The translations under genes were made by a program, and so were the position numbers. 64,000 nt of DNA, taken from the NCBI GenBank assembly GCA_965662645.1, contig CBFIII010000013.1:8175-72174 (forward strand). The letters are read 5' to 3'. Each line of letters starts with the position of its first letter. Positions within the stretch are counted from its first letter, which is position 1. The notes below the pieces were generated by a model. The model had not been told where the DNA came from. It saw only the letters and a list, made by a program, of their open reading frames with translations, and did no database searches. Below, in pieces: positions 16,709 to 26,700 of this stretch. The DNA is from UBA5342 sp965662645. Lineage in GTDB: Bacteria; Bacteroidota; Bacteroidia; Bacteroidales; UBA5342.

Positions 16709-19700
16709 TTATATCACGATCAATTTTCGTAAAGCACTCCCTTTACTAGAACTCACTTTCATAAAGTAAATCCCCTCTCCGTCGATGGTCAACACCTTAC
16801 GACCTACGAATTGACCAGTTTGCACTTTCAGCCCTTTGCTATCATACAGCTCATAGGTGGATTCATCGCCATTATCAGCCTTTATAGTAAACACGCCATC
16901 AGAAGGATTCGGCGATATATTAACATCTAGACGGCTTAATGTGTTTAGCGCAGTTACTTCTTCAAAATTGGCTACAAGTGTCATACTTGAATCAACGGTT
17001 ATAGAGAGTGGGTTTTCTGAGCTAGAAACAGAACCACTCCATCCTGTAAAGGCATAACCCTCTTCGGCCGTCGCTGTCAATTCAAGCTCAGTACCTTCGA
17101 TATAAACTAATTGCTCTAAAGACTGACTCACAGCACCTTCAGTGACATTAGAACTCACATTGAAGGTATACGTCGCCACAGGCTCTACCTTTTCGACATT
17201 AGAAAAAGTTTGCAAGCCCTTATTCTCCTGTGCTTCTAATGTACTTGTGCCATATTTGAGCTCTGTACCTTCTCCTATATAAAGCATCACATCTTCATGC
17301 GTATCCGAAACAGCAACGGTACGAACAACAGCAAATCTACCATTAAATGTAATACCATAAGCCTCCACCTCAACAATACCTGGACTAGGCAATGAAATGA
17401 CATAATCGGTAACGAGTGTACTCCCTGCTTTGGAGACTACTTTGGCCCCTACCACCATATTCCCAGACACGAGTTGCTCAGTACTTTGCACACTGGAACG
17501 CTCCTTATCCGAAGGTTCAAGAATTGTTATATATGGCCTGTTCCATGCTTCACCATTCTGACGAATGGCTATTACCTGTGTTTTCTTGCTTACATAGTCA
17601 TTTTTAGCTTCACGCGTTGGTGGTGCCAATGCTTTAGTGTATTCTCTGTCGATACCACCAGGGATAGACAGGTGCATGTATTTGTTATCATACTCTATAT
17701 CAAAGCGAATCTTCAACTCATCATTAGTAGATGCCGTGGTTTTTTCGTCTTCAAAAAAGCGCCAGCCTGGAGAATGTACAATATCATTAATATCATTATC
17801 ATATTTGCTTGTGCTAGTTAGTGGGTAAGCAATACCCTCAGCATTTGATATGGTCGTTTTATCGCCAAGGTTATGGTAAATATAATCATGAAAATTGTTT
17901 TTAGTCAACGACTTTGAGCGAAACATATCAAAATAATAAGCTGTCGTTGCACTGGTGCGAATGACACTAAGTGTGCGCTGTTGATCGCAGTTATTGACTT
18001 CATCTTTCAAAAATTGGGTCGCAAAACTAAAATCTGAGCTAATAGGATCTTCCATATGTTTGGGTTCTGAAGCGATATTAACCGTGGTATTCTGCCATAC
18101 ATTACTTTCGCTTTTCCATGCCCCCGTTTGCAAACCATGAGAAGTTCCATTGACAATGACCGTATTGTTGCCTGCATACAAACGAAAGTAATCGGTATGT
18201 TCTGGCTCACTTCTACCAGCAACAGATGGTGACAAACCAGCGTTAGGAGCCATTACATAGCCTGCGCCGTATAACTCCATAGCAATACCCGTACAATGCG
18301 AATGCACATAATGCGCACCACCAATGTATCCGTTTAAGCCATACAGCTCATTGTTTTCCTCTACGTAATTTCTCTGTAATGCCACACCGGCATGCTCTAC
18401 AAGCACTGTCGGTTTAAAATCCACTATTCCTGATACTGAATCAGGAATAGATATCCCCCAAAACAACTCAAGTGATTTACTATGGGCATATTGATCAGTT
18501 GGAATAATAGGATTATAACCACCAACACTGTTGTAGAATTGCTTTAAAGTGACTTCTGCTTTCTGTTTTAAATCATCGTAACCATTTCTTTCGGACATGT
18601 TCATAATATAACGATAATACTCATCAGAATTTTCATTATATCGCTTCGAATCACCAAAACGAATATAAGTATAGGTCGGATCTTTTAAGTTAGGATAAAT
18701 AAAACTGCCCTCTAGAAGATGTCTATTATTTTTCACCGCATTTAGTTCGGGCTTTAAGCGATCTACTATATTTAATATCTTGGGCACATCAACCATAAAG
18801 CTATAGCTTAAAGATTCTGGCCAAATTCCTTGACTAGTATACATAGGCAGAATAGTTTTGGTAAATGAAGCTTGTTGCTTAGTACCTGTTTCCCAAAACA
18901 CTTTGAACAAACGCTCTCTTTCAACATCATCGGAAACGCATAATATTGGGAATAAAGCGCCAGGAGCAGTTAACACATGATGATTGGTAATGACTCTTCC
19001 ATGTGTATCGGAATCACCATATTCTTGAAGGACATTGCCTGCAATATTTTTCATCATCTTTTGTATTGCATCATCATCAAAAGAGTTTCTTGTTTTGGTG
19101 TCAATATCATAAAATGTGGTATATGGACTCTTAACATAACCGTAAATAAAATCATAAATCAAGGCAATGAAAGGATAGATTTGGCGGGCATCCATAAAGT
19201 GGTCCGCAAGAACATCTGAAGTCTGGGGCGTTTTATTAGCCAGTTTCTTGCAATAATAAGCCAAAATATCTGCCGAAAACTGTGCATAAGACTCTTCACT
19301 CGTTAAAAAGTAAATGATGGCTGCATCCAAACCTAATGGTAGGTCATTGTGCGTCTCATATACTCCAAATTCAGGAATAGATGACAATATTGTTTCTGGA
19401 TTAGTTTCATGACTAAAAACGGCACTAGCAACATTATTTTTTAATTGTGTAACGATTGATTCAGCCCACTGATTATCAGCTATTTTATCTAAAAGTTGAG
19501 ACTTCTCATCTGCATTGACGAAAATAATAGGGTGTTCATTAAGCAATGAATTCTCTACTGGTGCAAGCACAAAATAATCGGCTATATGAGCATCTGTCCC
19601 ATTTATAACAATTTTAATTTCATGATAGCTTGGAGCCAAAACGATAGGTGCTACAGATGTCACAGTCTCCCATTCAGTAGATATAGCGTTGCTCAAATCA

Positions 19701-20491
19701 ATAGATTCTAACATACTATCACCAAGACATAGTTGTATAGAAGCGGCATTTCCTGTTAGTTTTTTATAGTGGTATGTAAAATCAAACATTCCACCTCCGG
19801 CACCTACACGCACCGGAAAAACGAGAGTGTCTTTATCTTGTACATCGGTTACATAGGTCGGATTGTCACCTTCAATGGTACACTTTCCTGAAGTAATTGA
19901 AGACAATTTACTGTTATACGTTTCTACTTCCAGCGTCTCTGGAGCATAAGTTAGGGCAGATATCTGCCTTACGGGTTCTGCTTGCAATGAACCAGGTAGG
20001 GCATTTAGCAAAAATTTATCGATAAAAAAGCTGCCTGAACTCCCTTTATACTCCGTATAGATAGTATGAAAACCAGGCGTAAGCTGAAAAGAATTTGAAG
20101 TAGATGTAGTCCACCCCTCAGTTCTCATCCATATCTTATCTTTGGCTCCGCCATCAACCCATAAATTCATATACCCTTCAGCAGAATAACCGGTAACACC
20201 TTTATAATCTATAGTCATTATAAAAGAACCACCTGCAGCTCCAACAAAAACAGGATAACCTAAGATAGAACCCGATTTGGTATTACCTATCACTATTCTG
20301 CCATCTAACTCCGTGGGCACATTCTTTCCTGGTACAGAAGTGACATTGGTAGCATTCCATTCTGCTTCAATCGTATCTGTGATATAATCGATAGCAGCTA
20401 TCTGAATAGTGTCACCAGCTTGGTACTGTGCAAAACTCCTACTTGCCATTAACAAAAAGCAAATAAGCCATGTAAATTTTATATATTTCAT
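16709..20491 (-). CDS. Secreted heparinase II/III-like polysaccharide lyase with tandem CBM-like domains, InlB repeat and T9SS sorting domain
   Basis: Intact 1260-aa paralogue of the broken lyase next to it. In order: signal peptide (LICFLLMASRSFAQ) and two CBM6/35-like sandwiches (about 22-165, 180-320). Next come an alpha/alpha toroid (about 330-640), a beta-sandwich with GGAHYVHSHCTGIAMELYG and GNNTVIVNGTSHG, an InlB-type repeat (GYAFTGWSGSVSSSENPLSI) and a T9SS domain (SPNPSDGVFTIKADNGDEST). The His in YVHSHCT aligns by pattern with the metal/catalytic His of heparinase II/III-type lyases. It should be a cell-surface or released endo- or exo-lyase acting on uronic acid in the polymer. DNA blocks are nearly identical to those of its neighbour, so the duplication is recent. 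PL37/PL40-like ulvan lyase is my best guess. Confidence 0.87.
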   Translation of the reverse strand: MKYIKFTWLICFLLMASRSFAQYQAGDTIQIAAIDYITDTIEAEWNATNVTSVPGKNVPTELDGRIVIGNTKSGSILGYPVFVGAAGGSFIMTIDYKGVTGYSAEGYMNLWVDGGAKDKIWMRTEGWTTSTSNSFQLTPGFHTIYTEYKGSSGSFFIDKFLLNALPGSLQAEPVRQISALTYAPETLEVETYNSKLSSITSGKCTIEGDNPTYVTDVQDKDTLVFPVRVGAGGGMFDFTYHYKKLTGNAASIQLCLGDSMLESIDLSNAISTEWETVTSVAPIVLAPSYHEIKIVINGTDAHIADYFVLAPVENSLLNEHPIIFVNADEKSQLLDKIADNQWAESIVTQLKNNVASAVFSHETNPETILSSIPEFGVYETHNDLPLGLDAAIIYFLTSEESYAQFSADILAYYCKKLANKTPQTSDVLADHFMDARQIYPFIALIYDFIYGYVKSPYTTFYDIDTKTRNSFDDDAIQKMMKNIAGNVLQEYGDSDTHGRVITNHHVLTAPGALFPILCVSDDVERERLFKVFWETGTKQQASFTKTILPMYTSQGIWPESLSYSFMVDVPKILNIVDRLKPELNAVKNNRHLLEGSFIYPNLKDPTYTYIRFGDSKRYNENSDEYYRYIMNMSERNGYDDLKQKAEVTLKQFYNSVGGYNPIIPTDQYAHSKSLELFWGISIPDSVSGIVDFKPTVLVEHAGVALQRNYVEENNELYGLNGYIGGAHYVHSHCTGIAMELYGAGYVMAPNAGLSPSVAGRSEPEHTDYFRLYAGNNTVIVNGTSHGLQTGAWKSESNVWQNTTVNIASEPKHMEDPISSDFSFATQFLKDEVNNCDQQRTLSVIRTSATTAYYFDMFRSKSLTKNNFHDYIYHNLGDKTTISNAEGIAYPLTSTSKYDNDINDIVHSPGWRFFEDEKTTASTNDELKIRFDIEYDNKYMHLSIPGGIDREYTKALAPPTREAKNDYVSKKTQVIAIRQNGEAWNRPYITILEPSDKERSSVQSTEQLVSGNMVVGAKVVSKAGSTLVTDYVISLPSPGIVEVEAYGITFNGRFAVVRTVAVSDTHEDVMLYIGEGTELKYGTSTLEAQENKGLQTFSNVEKVEPVATYTFNVSSNVTEGAVSQSLEQLVYIEGTELELTATAEEGYAFTGWSGSVSSSENPLSITVDSSMTLVANFEEVTALNTLSRLDVNISPNPSDGVFTIKADNGDESTYELYDSKGLKVQTGQFVGRKVLTIDGEGIYFMKVSSSKGSALRKLIVI

Positions 20492-20506
20492 CTGTTTATT
20501 ATTAGT

Positions 20507-20522
20507 CCCGATAGCTATCGGG
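20507..20522. repeat. 16-bp perfect palindrome (copy 2) before the intact lyase
   Basis: This is identical to 16425-16440 and again 15 nt before the start codon. It was duplicated with the gene or maintained because it affects the leader. Confidence 0.85.
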
Positions 20523-20530
20523 AAGACTGT

Positions 20531-20580
20531 ACTTCGACTTCGTGGTCACTGAGCTTGTCGAATGTGCTCAGCAACCTGAG
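20531..20580. repeat. Dispersed inverted repeat (TTCGAC...GTCGAA) between GH78 and the lyase
   Basis: The 100-bp gap holds TTCGAC at 20533 and its complement at 20557. A second overlapping inverted repeat is GGTCACTGAGC against GCTCAGCAACC, with two mismatches. Sequences of this kind recur between genes in marine Bacteroidota. No function is known to me. Confidence 0.55.
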
Positions 20581-20592
20581 ACTCAACCCCAT

Positions 20593-22941
20593 TTACTTGT
20601 AAGTAACCATTAACTTCCAAGTGCCCGGGTTTGCTTTAAATGTTAAATACTCCTCTGATTCCCCCTCGTAAGCAAAGACCTTAGAGTCCCCTTTAGATTT
20701 TCCATTTCTCCAGACTTGTTGACCATTCACTTCTAGTGTTTTAATTTCCTTATCAAACTTAGGTATACCAATGGTAGCCACAGTATTCTCTGGAGAATTT
20801 AAGTCCATGCTAAACCCTGCATCTGTCAATTGGATCTCAAAATCAATATTCCCTTTTACGGTAGGAATAGTTTTCTTTAAATGTTTAAAATGAAGCATCT
20901 CAGGCATAATTTCGTACTCACTCCATCCCGCTTTTGTTGGTACTGCTCCGGCAATATATTTCGACAATATAGTATTTGGGGCATTCCATGCATGATTATA
21001 ACTACCGCCTTTAGGGAACATCTCGTACAGGGTCGACATAGACTCCTTATCAACCTGACTTTGATACTGTTCCTTCATTCTTTGTAAGGATTCCTTTGGT
21101 CTTCCTGCAATACACATCGCTTCTTCAACTATCCACTCAAAGTGAGGACTAGAAAAGCGATTTGGTATAAGCACATTATCTACTATCTCATTGTAATGAT
21201 CTGCTTGAGCAATACCTGACACAATAGCGATAGCGTTCGCACGATCATCCTTAAAAAGCTCGCTATTAGTGCTGTAAAACCCATTTTTCCAGTAAGCTTT
21301 CTCAAATGCTGGCTTCATTGAATTCATACGTCCATCGTACCAAGCAATATGCTCTTCTTCACCCAACACTTGAGCCATTTTTTTAGCTTCTTTCAATGCT
21401 AAATAATAAAATGCCGCTTGTATAGGCTCTTTATCTATGGTGTTTTTTACGCCCCAATCTAACCAATCCCAAGCATCCGGACTTTTACCTTTTCTATATT
21501 CAGGCAAGCCGTTTTCTTGCATCTGAAATAGGTCCAAATAAGCAAACACATAAGGATAAGCCATTTCTAAGGTCTCGACATCCCCAGTATGCAAATAATA
21601 TGGCCATACGCATTGGGCAATAAATTGTAAGCTTTGTGTTACCAATTCTCTCACTCTTAATGGCCCTAAAGCACCAAGTACACCGTCCTGACTAAAAGCC
21701 ATAGTTTGTAGAATCGCTTTTTTCAACAACTGACGACCAGCATAATCCATAGAATAAAAAAGATAACCACACTGATCCGCTACATCACCTATCCACAAGG
21801 CTCTTTCTCTATCGGGACAATCCATAAAATTATCACGAGCGCAAACAAAAAGGGTATTATTACCCATCCACCACAAACGTTGATAAAAAGGGTCATCCAA
21901 CTCAAATTTACCGACCATTTCACCCACTGTCATCCATCGGTATTTTAAAGCCTTTACTTTAACTCCAGCAGGTATAGTATACCTAACCTCGTGACCATTC
22001 ATCCACGAAAAGCTTTCAAAACTCTGGCTTCCTTCTTTGGTAATATAAGTGGCTGTTATTCTATTCAGTCGATTATCTGTCGTGATAAAGATAGTATCAC
22101 CTGCTTTTGCTTCTATTTCAAAATAAGGGGTGATCTGTTTATTAAAAGGCAACTTACAGCTAATTCTTTCTCCCTTGCTAACAAAAGGGAGTTGCAGTGC
22201 CTCATTATTTTCATAATTCTGCAAACCGTAATCGAGCAATGAAGGGACAATGTTGGCTTCCAAACCATACCAAGGAGCTTCTCCTGCAGCTGCTTTCTCG
22301 ACTGCTGCACCCCAAGAATTGTCAGAATAATCAGGAGTGTACCAAGCCTTATCCGACCAGTCATTCATCGCCTTTTGGGCATTAAACAGTACACTATACT
22401 GAACAAGAGCCTTGCTTGCTGGTTCTATAGTATTATCATAACCAGGATGCTGAATTGCTTTCCACGAAGAATTAGAAACAACAGTTTGAACCCCCATCTT
22501 AGCATAGAAAAGCAGTCCCCCTTTTTTACTATCAATATGAGTTCCCTTATGTGTTTCACGTCCCCAATACCAGGCTAATATAGCTATGGTATTTTCTCCC
22601 TGCTTGAGATAAGGTTGAATATTTACAGTTTGAAACGAAGTATTAGTAGGTGTGATGCCTTTTTTTCTGTCCCACTCACCCGCTTGGCTAGGACCACGCG
22701 ACAAACCACCCTCAAACAGAACCATCTCGCCATTAACCCACAACCAGAACTTACTATCTACTGCAATATAGGCATCCACATTTTGAGGAACCTTATCTAA
22801 GGAAAAAGATTTACGAAAACTCACCCAAGTATTTGATGGCCCATCTTCCTGTTGCCATATCCATTGGGCACTTCCCCAATCTACAGCACTTGCGTTGCAA
22901 AATGCGAATAACGTTACAATAAACAAAACCGTTTTTTTCAT
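20593..22941 (-). CDS. GH78 alpha-L-rhamnosidase-like enzyme
   Basis: 782-aa exported enzyme, with start chosen at MKKTVLFIVTLFAFCNASA because it opens the signal peptide. The N-terminal lectin-like sandwich begins WGSAQWIWQQEDGPSNTW with KFWLWVNGEMVLFEGG. The (alpha/alpha)6 domain holds DNFMDCPDRERALWIGDV, the GH78 acidic signature (canonical DCPQRDERLGWxGD). SPDAWDWLDWG and SYNHAWNAPNTILSKYIAG are the later barrel motifs, and a C-terminal sandwich closes the protein. It differs from the GH78 at 30436-33168 by a shorter N-terminus and a diverged signature. Removal of alpha-linked rhamnose, or the unsulfated product of a sulfatase, is inferred. It shares a direction with the upstream lyases. 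Confidence 0.87.
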   Translation of the reverse strand: MKKTVLFIVTLFAFCNASAVDWGSAQWIWQQEDGPSNTWVSFRKSFSLDKVPQNVDAYIAVDSKFWLWVNGEMVLFEGGLSRGPSQAGEWDRKKGITPTNTSFQTVNIQPYLKQGENTIAILAWYWGRETHKGTHIDSKKGGLLFYAKMGVQTVVSNSSWKAIQHPGYDNTIEPASKALVQYSVLFNAQKAMNDWSDKAWYTPDYSDNSWGAAVEKAAAGEAPWYGLEANIVPSLLDYGLQNYENNEALQLPFVSKGERISCKLPFNKQITPYFEIEAKAGDTIFITTDNRLNRITATYITKEGSQSFESFSWMNGHEVRYTIPAGVKVKALKYRWMTVGEMVGKFELDDPFYQRLWWMGNNTLFVCARDNFMDCPDRERALWIGDVADQCGYLFYSMDYAGRQLLKKAILQTMAFSQDGVLGALGPLRVRELVTQSLQFIAQCVWPYYLHTGDVETLEMAYPYVFAYLDLFQMQENGLPEYRKGKSPDAWDWLDWGVKNTIDKEPIQAAFYYLALKEAKKMAQVLGEEEHIAWYDGRMNSMKPAFEKAYWKNGFYSTNSELFKDDRANAIAIVSGIAQADHYNEIVDNVLIPNRFSSPHFEWIVEEAMCIAGRPKESLQRMKEQYQSQVDKESMSTLYEMFPKGGSYNHAWNAPNTILSKYIAGAVPTKAGWSEYEIMPEMLHFKHLKKTIPTVKGNIDFEIQLTDAGFSMDLNSPENTVATIGIPKFDKEIKTLEVNGQQVWRNGKSKGDSKVFAYEGESEEYLTFKANPGTWKLMVTYK

Positions 22942-23034
22942 GCTATTTTTGATTTTCAATTGCCTTATGGGACTCGACAAGTCATCATATACTTGTTTAA
23001 ATAAATTAACACCATAAGCGATTCTAAATTAATA
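22942..23034. other. Upstream region of GH78, no gene seen
   Basis: This is AT-rich DNA just before the GH78 start. The whole gap runs to the hybrid regulator promoter at 23510. I see the minus-strand terminator-like hairpin at 23038-23065 and no convincing gene. A 60-codon minus-strand frame at 23133-23315 resembles no protein. Confidence 0.4.
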
Positions 23035-23066
23035 AAAAAATGAGAACTAACTTCTAGTCTCATTTC
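23035..23066 (-). terminator. Terminator-like hairpin on the minus strand
   Basis: An 8-bp stem (AAATGAGA and its complement) with a 12-nt loop is followed, on the minus strand, by seven T. There is no recognisable minus-strand gene directly upstream of it. It may insulate GH78 from antisense transcription off the regulator region, or act as a leader attenuator for GH78. Confidence 0.5.
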
Positions 23067-23509
23067 AGACTTAGCAAATCTACCCAATGAAGATCTGCAG
23101 AAATAGCAACACAAAAGCAAAAAATTGAACAATTACCGAAAAATTGAAACTATTGACTTTAATGGTTCAAATCTTCTATTCAACTTTTCAACATCTATAG
23201 AAAAACTTATAGTTACCGCTATTATGAATCGATCGAAATAGCTACATATTGAAATAATAACCCATAAAAAAGATATCTCTTGGCATTCTCTAACCACACA
23301 GTTGCTTGCGAGCATTCATCATCCTCGGTCAAGAAATAAAGCAAGCCTTAGCACCGTATGCTTATGCATTTCTTTACTAGCCTACCCCGCTAAGCCGCAT
23401 AAGCAAATAGTCAACAGCATTTATAGACCAAAAAAAAATGGACTAACATAAGACATGTTAAAATTACAGTCTATAATGGTCTATATTTTCTATTTCAAAT
23501 CAAATCTTC

Positions 23510-23517
23510 TACATTTG
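23510..23517 (+). promoter_or_regulatory. Bacteroidota-type -7 box for the hybrid regulator
   Basis: TACATTTG followed by CAC fits the TAnnTTTG -7 consensus of the phylum's major sigma factor. Transcription would start within the first 79-bp repeat, giving a leader of about 200 nt before the start codon at 23725. No clear -33 TTTG is seen. Confidence 0.5.
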
Positions 23518-23521
23518 CACA

Positions 23522-23687
23522 GCAAGAGGCATAACTCATCAAAGATTGAAACTATAAACCAACTTATTCTCACAACTCTTGCCATAGAACATAACTCTTG
23601 NNNNNNNNGCAAGAGGCATAACTCATCAAAGATTGAAACTATAAACCAACTTATTCTCACAACTCTTGCCATAGAACATAACTCTTG
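23522..23687 (+). repeat. Two identical 79-bp copies around an 8-N gap in the hybrid regulator leader
   Basis: Bases 23522-23600 and 23609-23687 are identical and separated only by NNNNNNNN. Each copy starts GCAAGAG and holds CTCTTGCC near its end, a 7-bp inverted repeat able to form a stem. Unmerged overlapping contig ends would give this picture, and so would a real tandem repeat that stopped the assembler. Any reading frame through the Ns is meaningless. Confidence 0.9.
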
Positions 23688-23724
23688 TCTCACAAAACAA
23701 TGCGCCCCATCTAATCGCGAAGCT

Positions 23725-26700
23725 ATGAAACACACACGCATACTATTCTTAATCTTGATTTTGTCTAGCAATCTGTGGTCAAAAAACTATTACTACTTTC
23801 AGGATATCACCCAAGATTTGAATCTAAGTAGTGCTGCGATTACGACGATATGTGAAGATAAAAATGGCTTTATATGGTTTGGAAACATCAATGGCGTATA
23901 CTACCACAACACCATAGGGGTTGAAAAGATAGACTTCTGCAAGACTAAAAACAGTAATCCCGAAAACACAAGAGTCTACACAATCTGTAGGGATAGCAAA
24001 GAGAATATTTGGGTAGGAGCTCAGAGTGGGATATATAAATACATAGGAAGCAAAAACGCCTTAGAACCAAAGACACTTTACAACCCAGAAACAAATGAAA
24101 CCTTAAACAAAAGGGTAACATCTATTATCGAAATTGGTCTTAACAAATATCTGATCCATGTCGGAATATCAGCTTATATCTATATGGAAAATGATAGTAT
24201 TTTACAATCAATTAAACCTAAGTTGAAAGGCAATATCACCTACCTCAATAAAGACAAAGATGGAAGCATTTATTTTGGAATGAGTGATGGTAAAGTTTAC
24301 TATTCAAACGATAGTTTAAAAACCATTCGCTTACTCTACAATTCGACAAAAGGTCGGGTGTCTGCTGTATGCAAAGATGGCAATAAGTATTACATTGGCT
24401 TTAATGACGAAGGCATAGACATCATAAATCCCAATGGTGCAAAAATTGGGGAAATGAGTAGCCAACTAAAAGGAGACAATTACCTAAAATATGATCAAAT
24501 CCGTCAAATTATTAAACGGAAAAATAATGAAATATGGATAGCTACACGTTTTGGCATCATCGTACTAGACCAAGGCAAACAGACTTTATTAGACTCTCGA
24601 AAAGAAGTTGGCTTACCACATAGCACGATTTTCACCTTGCATGAAGGACGTAATGATAATATTTGGGTGGGGACATATTCTGGTGGACTAGCTTATTATT
24701 CTGACTATAATTACATCTTCAAATATAACCCAATTGATTATGGTAAAAAACAAGTGGTAAGAAGCGGGGTCTCGTCTTTTTGTGAAGATGCCCGAGGCTA
24801 TATATGGATAGGCAGCGAAGATGAAGGAGGGATCAAAGTTTACGACCCCAAAACAGATACGTACATTAATGAGTTAAGCCCCGAATTAGACCAGAAAACC
24901 AAAGGTGTAAAAACAATTGATGCTGTAGAGCACAATCTAATAGCCATAGGAAAAGCTTTCAGCAATAAAATACTTCTATACAACTACGAGAAGCATAAAG
25001 TAGAAGCAGATATCGAACTCCCATTAAAAGAAGAACCTGGAATACTAAGAATAAAATACTTTAACGGGAAGTTATGGGTCACGGACCGTTCAAAATTGAT
25101 TAGTTATGATCTAAAGACAAAAGAAATAAAAGAGATAATAAAATACCCAGGGCGGGTTTGGCAATTATATTTTGATTCATCACATAATCTATGGATAAGC
25201 TCTACAATGGGGCTATATATCAAAAAACCAGGCGCAGAAAAAGCAGAGAGAATTGTATTTTCAGATGCCTCTACTCATCTGAACGAAATAGGGATCTATT
25301 CTATTTACGAAGATAAAAATGGTATTTTATGGCTTGGAACTATGGGAGAGGGATTATATCTGTATTCTATAGAAAAAGGCACCATTACTCCTGCACCTGA
25401 CCACCAACTAACACAGGATGCAGATATTTACAGTGTGATTAAAGACGCTAAAAACAACACTTGGTACAATACGAACCTAGGACTATATCGCTATGACGTA
25501 AGCAACAAGCAAACCGATTATTATGGTTCAAATGATGGTTTCTCCAACATACGCACCATCCCCAATTCTGCGTATTGTAGCCAAGAAGGAAAACTATATT
25601 TTGGCACAACTAATGGTTTTAACATAATCGATCCCAAAAACATTAAAACAAATCCCTACGCTCCCTCAGTCTATCTAGCAAGTATGAAGGTCAACAATGA
25701 ACCATTTAAAAACAAAGATACAGATACAATCAAGCTAAATCAACTAAAAAGCATCACCTTAAAATCAAACCAGAATACACTAATATTCAATGTCAGAACC
25801 AACAACTATATCAAACCAGAAAAAACCAAATATAGATATCGACTAAAAAATTACGAAGACAGTTGGGTAGAAACATCTCAGAATAAGGACATCGTCTTTA
25901 CCAAAGTGCCATCGGGCACCTACCTTTTTGAAGCTTATGGTACTAACAACGACAATGTATGGAGTAAAAAACCTTACCAGTTGCAAATAATCATTCGTGC
26001 TCCGCTATACAGAAGATGGTATGCTATATTGTTATACATAGGGATAATATGCACTATCATCAATATAATATACAAAGAAATAAAGACAAAGATTAATCTA
26101 AAAAAAGAAATCACAGAGGAACGACACAAATTGCAAACAAGCGAACTCATTAACAATGAAAAAATAAAACTCTTTACCAATATTTCACACGAACTTCGCA
26201 CCCCATTATCTTTGATAATGTCTCCCATCAAGACATTATTGAAAAACAACACCTTTGATGAGCAAACCAAACACCTCTTACAAGTTGCTGATAGAAATAC
26301 GACACGCTTACTAAAAATTGCCAATCAAACACTCGATTTCAGACTTATTGAAAAAGAAAAGTTAGAACCATTTTTTGAAAAGCATGACATTGTTCAGCTC
26401 ACAAAGGAAGTATATCTATACTTTCAACATGAAATAAGTGACCGTCAAATCAACTTTACTTTCTTCTGTGAATTCCAGAGACTAGAGGCTTCTATTGACA
26501 GAGACAAGGTCGAAAAAATCATCTACAATTTATTATCCAACGCCATTAAGTTTACACCTGAGAATGAGAGTATTTCTATATCTATCAGCAAGAAAAGCTT
26601 AACATTAGATGATTACAAGGATAACACTTGCGCAGGCGAAAAATTCACAGGGAAAGCCATTGTTATCACTATAAAAGATACAGGACCAGGCATAAAACCA

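Noticed and set aside
23133..23315. 60-codon minus-strand frame with a terminator-like hairpin downstream
   Set aside because: Composition and sequence do not resemble a protein, there is no promoter and no RBS. I treat it as noncoding.
23522..23687. CRISPR-like repeat
   Set aside because: Only two identical copies next to a gap, no spacers and no cas genes. It is better explained as an assembly overlap or a leader repeat.
23455..23724. N-terminal extension of the hybrid regulator to 23455
   Set aside because: The extension crosses eight Ns and repeats itself. A clear signal peptide begins at 23725, and a -7 box lies inside the extension.
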